Source of the DNA: Jejuia sp047345485
GTDB lineage: Bacteria > Bacteroidota > Bacteroidia > Flavobacteriales > Flavobacteriaceae
Direction of reading: 5' to 3'
DNA: 64,000 bases
Assembly (NCBI RefSeq): GCF_047345485.1
Contig: NZ_JBLFEN010000002.1
Span: forward strand, 310,001 to 374,000
The notes under the pieces were generated by a model. The model searched no databases. It was given only the letters and a program-made list of their open reading frames with translations, and was not told the origin of the DNA. Each line of letters begins with the position of its first letter. The stretch's first letter is position 1. A program made the position numbers and the translations under genes. Positions 60,529 through 64,000 of the stretch are shown here, piece after piece.

Positions 60529-63156
60529 ATGAAGAAAGTCTTAAAGATTGCAGGTATTTCACTTTTAATTATTATCGCGCTTTTAATAGCTATTCCTTTT
60601 GCTTTCCAAGGGCAAATTAAAGATATGGTAAAACGTTTTGTTAACCAAAATGTAAATGCCAAGGTAGAGTTTAGTGATGTAAACTTAAGTTTTATTCGCA
60701 GTTTTCCGCAGGCATATGTTAGTGTTAACGATTTAGTAATTACTAATTTTGAACCCTTTAAAGACGAAACCTTTGCTACAGCAAAAGATATAGCCTTCAC
60801 CATGTCTATCAAAGAGCTGTTTAAATCTACAGATGAAGGCGCAATAGTAGTAAACTCTATTACTGTTGAAGAAGCACTATTAACCCTAAAAACCGATAAA
60901 TTAGGTAATAATAATTACGACATTACCAAGGAAAATAAAAATGATACACCTTCTACAAACAATAATAGTTTTGGCTTTGATATTGAAGATTACCAAATAC
61001 TAAACAGTGCGTTTAGATATATTGATGAAGGCTCAGAAATTTTAATAGATGTTACAGAGTTAAATCATGAAGGTCATGGTACATTTTCTACAGAAGTATC
61101 AGAACTAGATACTCAAAGTAAAGCCAACGTAAGTATAACCTTAGGTAGTACAAGCTATTTAATCAATAACCCCGTAAAACTTGATGCCTTAATAGGCTTA
61201 GACCTAGAAAACTCTAAATACTCTTTTAAAGATAATACAGGATTTATTAACGATTTACCTTTAGAGTTTGACGGGTTTGTACAACTTGTTGAAAACGGAC
61301 AAAACATTAACATTTCATTCGAAAACCCAGAATCAGACTTTAAAAATTTCTTAGCGGTAATTCCCAAAACGTATTCGAAAAATATTGAAAACGTAGAAAC
61401 TACTGGCGATTTTAAAGTAAAAGGTTTAATAAAGGGATTAAGCTCAGAAACAACTATTCCTAATTTAAATATAAGTATCACCTCTAATAATGCTTCATTT
61501 AAATATCCTGATTTACCAAAACAAGTGAACAATATTTCAATTAACACTCAAATAAAAAATGAAACTGGTAACTTAGATGATACCTATATAGATATTAAAA
61601 CTTTAAATTTCAAAATAGATGAAGATGTATTTAAATCGTCAATTACTTTAAAAAATTTAACCAAAAACATGTTGGTTAATGCTAATTTAGATGGTGTTTT
61701 AAACTTAGGTAACATTTCAAAGGTATATCCTGTAGCATTAGATAATACACTCACTGGTATTTTAAAAGGTAAAATTAACACAACTTTTGATATGAATGCT
61801 ATAGAAACTAATGCTTACCAACGAATTAAAAATAATGGTACTGCAAGTATTACAGATTTTGTGTTTTCTTCGGAAGATATTGTGAACCCTATTCATATTT
61901 CTGAAGCTAATATGTCCTTTAATCCTGGAAAAGTATCGCTTTATAACTTTAAAGCAAAAACTGGAGATAGCGATTTAAATGCCTCTGGTACTATTAATAA
62001 TTTATTAGGATTCCTGTTGAGCGACAATACCTTGAAGGGGAATTTTAACGTAAATTCAAACCTATTTAAAGTCAGTGATTTTATGTCTGAAGATGAAACT
62101 GTCTCAGAAGACAATAAAACCACAACAGACGAAGCGTCTCTTAAAATACCAAAGTTTTTGGATTGTACCATAAATGCAAATGCGAAAAACGTAGTTTATG
62201 ACAATTTAAATCTTAAAAACGTTACAGGAACACTATTTATAAAAGAGCAAAAGGCAGCATTACAAAATATGACCTCATCACTTTTTGATGGTAAATTAGC
62301 CATTAGTGGTGCAGTCTCTACAAAAGACGAAACCCCTGTTTTCGATTTAAAATTAGGCGCACAAGATTTTGATATTGCCCAGTCGTTTAAAGGCATGGAA
62401 TTACTGCAAAACTTAGCCCCAATTGCAAAATTATTACAAGGTAAACTTAATACAACTTTAAGCCTTTCGGGAGCTTTAGATAACGAGTTTTCGCCTATAA
62501 TGAGTTCTGTATCTGGTGATGCCTTGGCAGAATTATTAACTACGCAAATTAATACCCAAGATGGGTTACTGAGTAAACTAGAAAGTTCTTTAAACTTTAT
62601 AGATTTTGATAAATTAGATTTAAAAGATGTGAAAACAAAACTAGATTTTGCCGACGGAAAAGTAGCAGTAAAACCTTTTGATTTTAAATATAAAGATATA
62701 AACATTGAGGTTTCTGGCGCTCATGGTTTTGATAAAACACTAAACTATAACGCCGTATTTAATGTACCTGCAAAATATTTGGGAAGTGAAGTAAACCGAT
62801 TAATAGGAAAAATAAATGATGCGGAAGTAAATAATATTACTGTACCAGTAACGGCTAATATTTCTGGAATTTTTACAAATCCAACGGTTAAAACAGACTT
62901 AACAAGTGGTGTAAAAAACTTAACCAATCAACTTATTGAAATTCAGAAACAAAAATTATTAAATCAAGGCAAAGACAAGGTTAAAGATTTAATTGGAGAC
63001 GTTATTGGTGGTAATAAAACTAAGACTGATTCCATTAAAAAAGAGCAAAATAACACCGTTAGCGATGTGCTTACTGATATTTTAAAATCTAAAAAACCAC
63101 AAGACACCACAGAAACAGAAACAGAAACAGAAACAAAATCTACCGAAAAAAAGTGA
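60529..63156 (+). CDS. AsmA-family envelope protein
   Basis: An 875-residue protein with an N-terminal membrane anchor (VLKIAGISLLIIIALLIAIPF) and a long periplasmic body. The AsmA N-terminal part (VEFSDVNLSFIRSFPQAYVSVNDL) is followed by many beta-strand-like segments, and GISGTF-type repeats appear near the end. Such proteins form long grooves that move lipids between the membranes. The ATG at 60529 is chosen since the 11 codons before it are not part of the anchor. The tail has a (ACAGAA) repeat coding TETETETET, then a stop directly after the slippery-type A AAA AAG, with 22 more sense codons in the -1 frame. Confidence 0.9.
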   Translation: MKKVLKIAGISLLIIIALLIAIPFAFQGQIKDMVKRFVNQNVNAKVEFSDVNLSFIRSFPQAYVSVNDLVITNFEPFKDETFATAKDIAFTMSIKELFKSTDEGAIVVNSITVEEALLTLKTDKLGNNNYDITKENKNDTPSTNNNSFGFDIEDYQILNSAFRYIDEGSEILIDVTELNHEGHGTFSTEVSELDTQSKANVSITLGSTSYLINNPVKLDALIGLDLENSKYSFKDNTGFINDLPLEFDGFVQLVENGQNINISFENPESDFKNFLAVIPKTYSKNIENVETTGDFKVKGLIKGLSSETTIPNLNISITSNNASFKYPDLPKQVNNISINTQIKNETGNLDDTYIDIKTLNFKIDEDVFKSSITLKNLTKNMLVNANLDGVLNLGNISKVYPVALDNTLTGILKGKINTTFDMNAIETNAYQRIKNNGTASITDFVFSSEDIVNPIHISEANMSFNPGKVSLYNFKAKTGDSDLNASGTINNLLGFLLSDNTLKGNFNVNSNLFKVSDFMSEDETVSEDNKTTTDEASLKIPKFLDCTINANAKNVVYDNLNLKNVTGTLFIKEQKAALQNMTSSLFDGKLAISGAVSTKDETPVFDLKLGAQDFDIAQSFKGMELLQNLAPIAKLLQGKLNTTLSLSGALDNEFSPIMSSVSGDALAELLTTQINTQDGLLSKLESSLNFIDFDKLDLKDVKTKLDFADGKVAVKPFDFKYKDINIEVSGAHGFDKTLNYNAVFNVPAKYLGSEVNRLIGKINDAEVNNITVPVTANISGIFTNPTVKTDLTSGVKNLTNQLIEIQKQKLLNQGKDKVKDLIGDVIGGNKTKTDSIKKEQNNTVSDVLTDILKSKKPQDTTETETETETKSTEKK
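63109..63135 (+). repeat. Hexanucleotide tandem repeat inside the AsmA gene
   Basis: Four and a half units of ACAGAA encode alternating Thr-Glu near the C-terminus. The unit is six bases, so changes in copy number keep the frame but alter the tail length. Confidence 0.85.
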
Positions 63157-63221
63157 TAAAAAATGTATTAGGCGGTTTATTAGGAGGGAAAAAAAAGAAA
63201 GTTAAGGATACTGTAAATTAA
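63147..63221 (+). other. Possible -1 frameshift site and C-terminal extension of the AsmA-like protein
   Basis: In the reading frame the bases are (ga)A AAA AAG TGA. A slip of one base back reads on as GTG ATA AAA AAT GTA and continues for 22 codons, VIKNVLGGLLGGKKKKVKDTVN in short blocks, to TAA at 63219-63221. The extension is Gly-rich then Lys-rich, unlike random sequence, and resembles ordinary C-terminal tails of this family. A missing A in a run of seven would have the same effect. Confidence 0.45.
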
Positions 63222-63303
63222 GTTTAGTTATTTAAATTAAACATTACATTTTTTTAAAATCAATATCTAGTATTTCTTGACATTCTAAAAAAAATCATCG
63301 AAC

Positions 63304-63364
63304 TTCGTTTAACATTGGATATAAGTTGTTAGAACGACGTATATCCATTAGATCGTTAAACGAA
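63304..63364. other. Long stem-loop of unknown function
   Basis: TTCGTTTAAC (63304-63313) pairs with GTTAAACGAA (63355-63364), and TGGATATA (63316-63323) with TATATCCA (63340-63347). A smaller stem GTTGT/ACGAC lies within the loop. No T-run follows on either strand, so it does not look like a normal terminator. Confidence 0.55.
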
Positions 63365-63427
63365 CCTCTCCAATAACCCCAAAAAAATTCCCATACAAAC
63401 TTAAATAACACACTGCCCTCAATTAAA

Positions 63428-63518
63428 GATTGAAGCGGCATCCCTTCTTATTGACTTAGAAAATACGTCTACTTTTAGAAGGGGCATCTAACTGTGATAC
63501 CGCCTGTAGGCAGGTACC
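63428..63518 (+). repeat. Degraded copy of the structured repeat
   Basis: GATTGAAGCGGCATCCCTTCT pairs partly with AGAAGGGGCATCT, matching the left and inner parts of the element at 3120 and 5154. The right part is replaced by GATACCGCCTGTAGGCAGG, similar to the palindromic insert at 30428-30453. The conserved GCCCGACCC block is gone. Confidence 0.45.
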
Positions 63519-63742
63519 AAATTTCTTGATACAATATGCTTTTTTTGTATTGGCAGAACTATAAATACGATAACTTAATTTAACTCAAAAATGATCAAAA
63601 ACAGTCTAAAATCGCAAAAAAAACGTCGTTTTTTATCGATTTTGATACTTTTTTGACAAAAAACGTTCATTTCTTAGGAAATCTCGATTATAAGTTTAAG
63701 TTATATTTATGTTTAATTATAAATTATAATTCAGGATAATAT

Positions 63743-64000
63743 ATGAGGCAATTAAAAATCACGAAACAAATTACCAACAGAGCATCTAAATCGTTAGACA
63801 AATACCTACAAGACATTAGTAAGCTATCCATGGTTACCGCCGAGGAAGAAGTGGAATTGGCGCAACGGATAAGGGAAGGCGATCAAAAAGCGTTAGATAA
63901 ATTGGTAACGGCTAATTTAAGATTTGTGGTTTCGGTTGCTAAACAATACCAAAACCAAGGCTTGACACTATCTGATTTAATTAACGAAGGTAATGCAGGA
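63743..64000 (+). CDS. rpoD: Primary sigma factor RpoD (3' end outside window)
   Basis: The first 86 codons of a sigma-70 factor. The start MRQLKITKQITNRASK is followed by region 1.2 (SLDKYLQDISKLSMVTAEEEVELAQRIREGD) and region 2.1 (ALDKLVTANLRFVVSVAKQYQNQG, then LTLSDLINEGNAG). The absence of the long acidic region 1.1 is typical of the short Bacteroidota RpoD of about 287 residues, which recognises TTG-N19-TAnnTTTG promoters like those in this window. The ATG at 63743 gives the standard N-terminus. Confidence 0.94.
   Translation, partial: MRQLKITKQITNRASKSLDKYLQDISKLSMVTAEEEVELAQRIREGDQKALDKLVTANLRFVVSVAKQYQNQGLTLSDLINEGNAG

Larger units (their letters stand above)
63157..63742. other. Intergenic region before rpoD
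   Basis: Besides the AsmA frame extension (63153-63221), the long stem-loop (63304-63364) and the degraded repeat (63428-63518), this holds AT-rich sequence that should include the rpoD promoter. A small inverted pair AAAACG/CGTTTT is near 63622-63636. No clear -33/-7 pair was found and no other gene is visible. Confidence 0.45.

Overview
The window is a stretch of chromosome from a Bacteroidota bacterium, most likely a marine-type member of the Flavobacteriaceae. The DNA is AT-rich. Genes lack clear Shine-Dalgarno sequences, and several start regions carry a TAnnTTTG -7 promoter box, typical of this phylum. The gene repertoire also fits: a MetX-aspartokinase-homoserine dehydrogenase fusion, a FolK-deoxynucleoside kinase fusion, an arginine operon with a carbamoyltransferase of the acylornithine type, and the start of a short-form RpoD. 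No prophage, insertion sequence, CRISPR array or rRNA was seen; two tRNAs are present.

Bases 1-5300 hold methionine/threonine genes on the minus strand: a SAM-I riboswitch, metY, then the metX-thrA fusion running off the left edge. Bases 5300-15500 hold branched-chain amino acid genes: leuA-leuB on the minus strand, a helical-repeat protein of unknown function, then ilvD-ilvB-ilvH-ilvC. leuC, leuD and ilvA are not in the window. Next come gapN, an azurin lipoprotein and a FAD oxidoreductase.

Bases 19150-27000 are a sugar catabolism locus in two divergent units. One has a GMC oxidoreductase, its small Tat-type subunit and a DUF1080 lipoprotein. The other has two TIM-barrel isomerase-like proteins, an MFS transporter and a Gfo/Idh/MocA oxidoreductase. 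Together they suggest a 3-keto-sugar (oxidative) route for breaking glycosides.

Bases 27000-39150 are one long arginine/proline operon: GNAT-argG-argC-proC-argD-proA-proB-GNAT-argF'-argB-argE-argH. The argF' product carries Ala at the position that separates succinyl- from acetyl-ornithine enzymes, so the pathway probably uses succinylated intermediates. The operon is preceded by a good promoter and a leader of about 280 nt with mutually exclusive terminator and antiterminator pairings, a candidate undescribed regulatory RNA.

Bases 39139-50000 hold mixed housekeeping genes: a ROK kinase, a CBM48 protein, a membrane-anchored dihydrofolate reductase fusion, a sialate esterase, a COG2509 flavoprotein, fabD-lspA, galE, a sugar aminotransferase and waaA. 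Bases 50000-64000 hold an 11-mer-repeat lipoprotein, tRNA-Leu and tRNA-Gly, mutS, methyltransferases, a frameshifted cupin lipoprotein, a secreted lipoprotein, folK-dNK, a YhhQ-type transporter, an AsmA-like protein with a possible -1 frameshift site, and the start of rpoD.

Intergenic DNA contains several families of structured repeats. One is a roughly 90-140 nt element with compensatory changes in its closing helix (copies at 3120, 5154 and 30339, and a degraded one near 63428). Another is a 31-bp palindrome (3320, 25822, 30238). A third small palindrome has inserted precisely into the 30339 copy of the large element.
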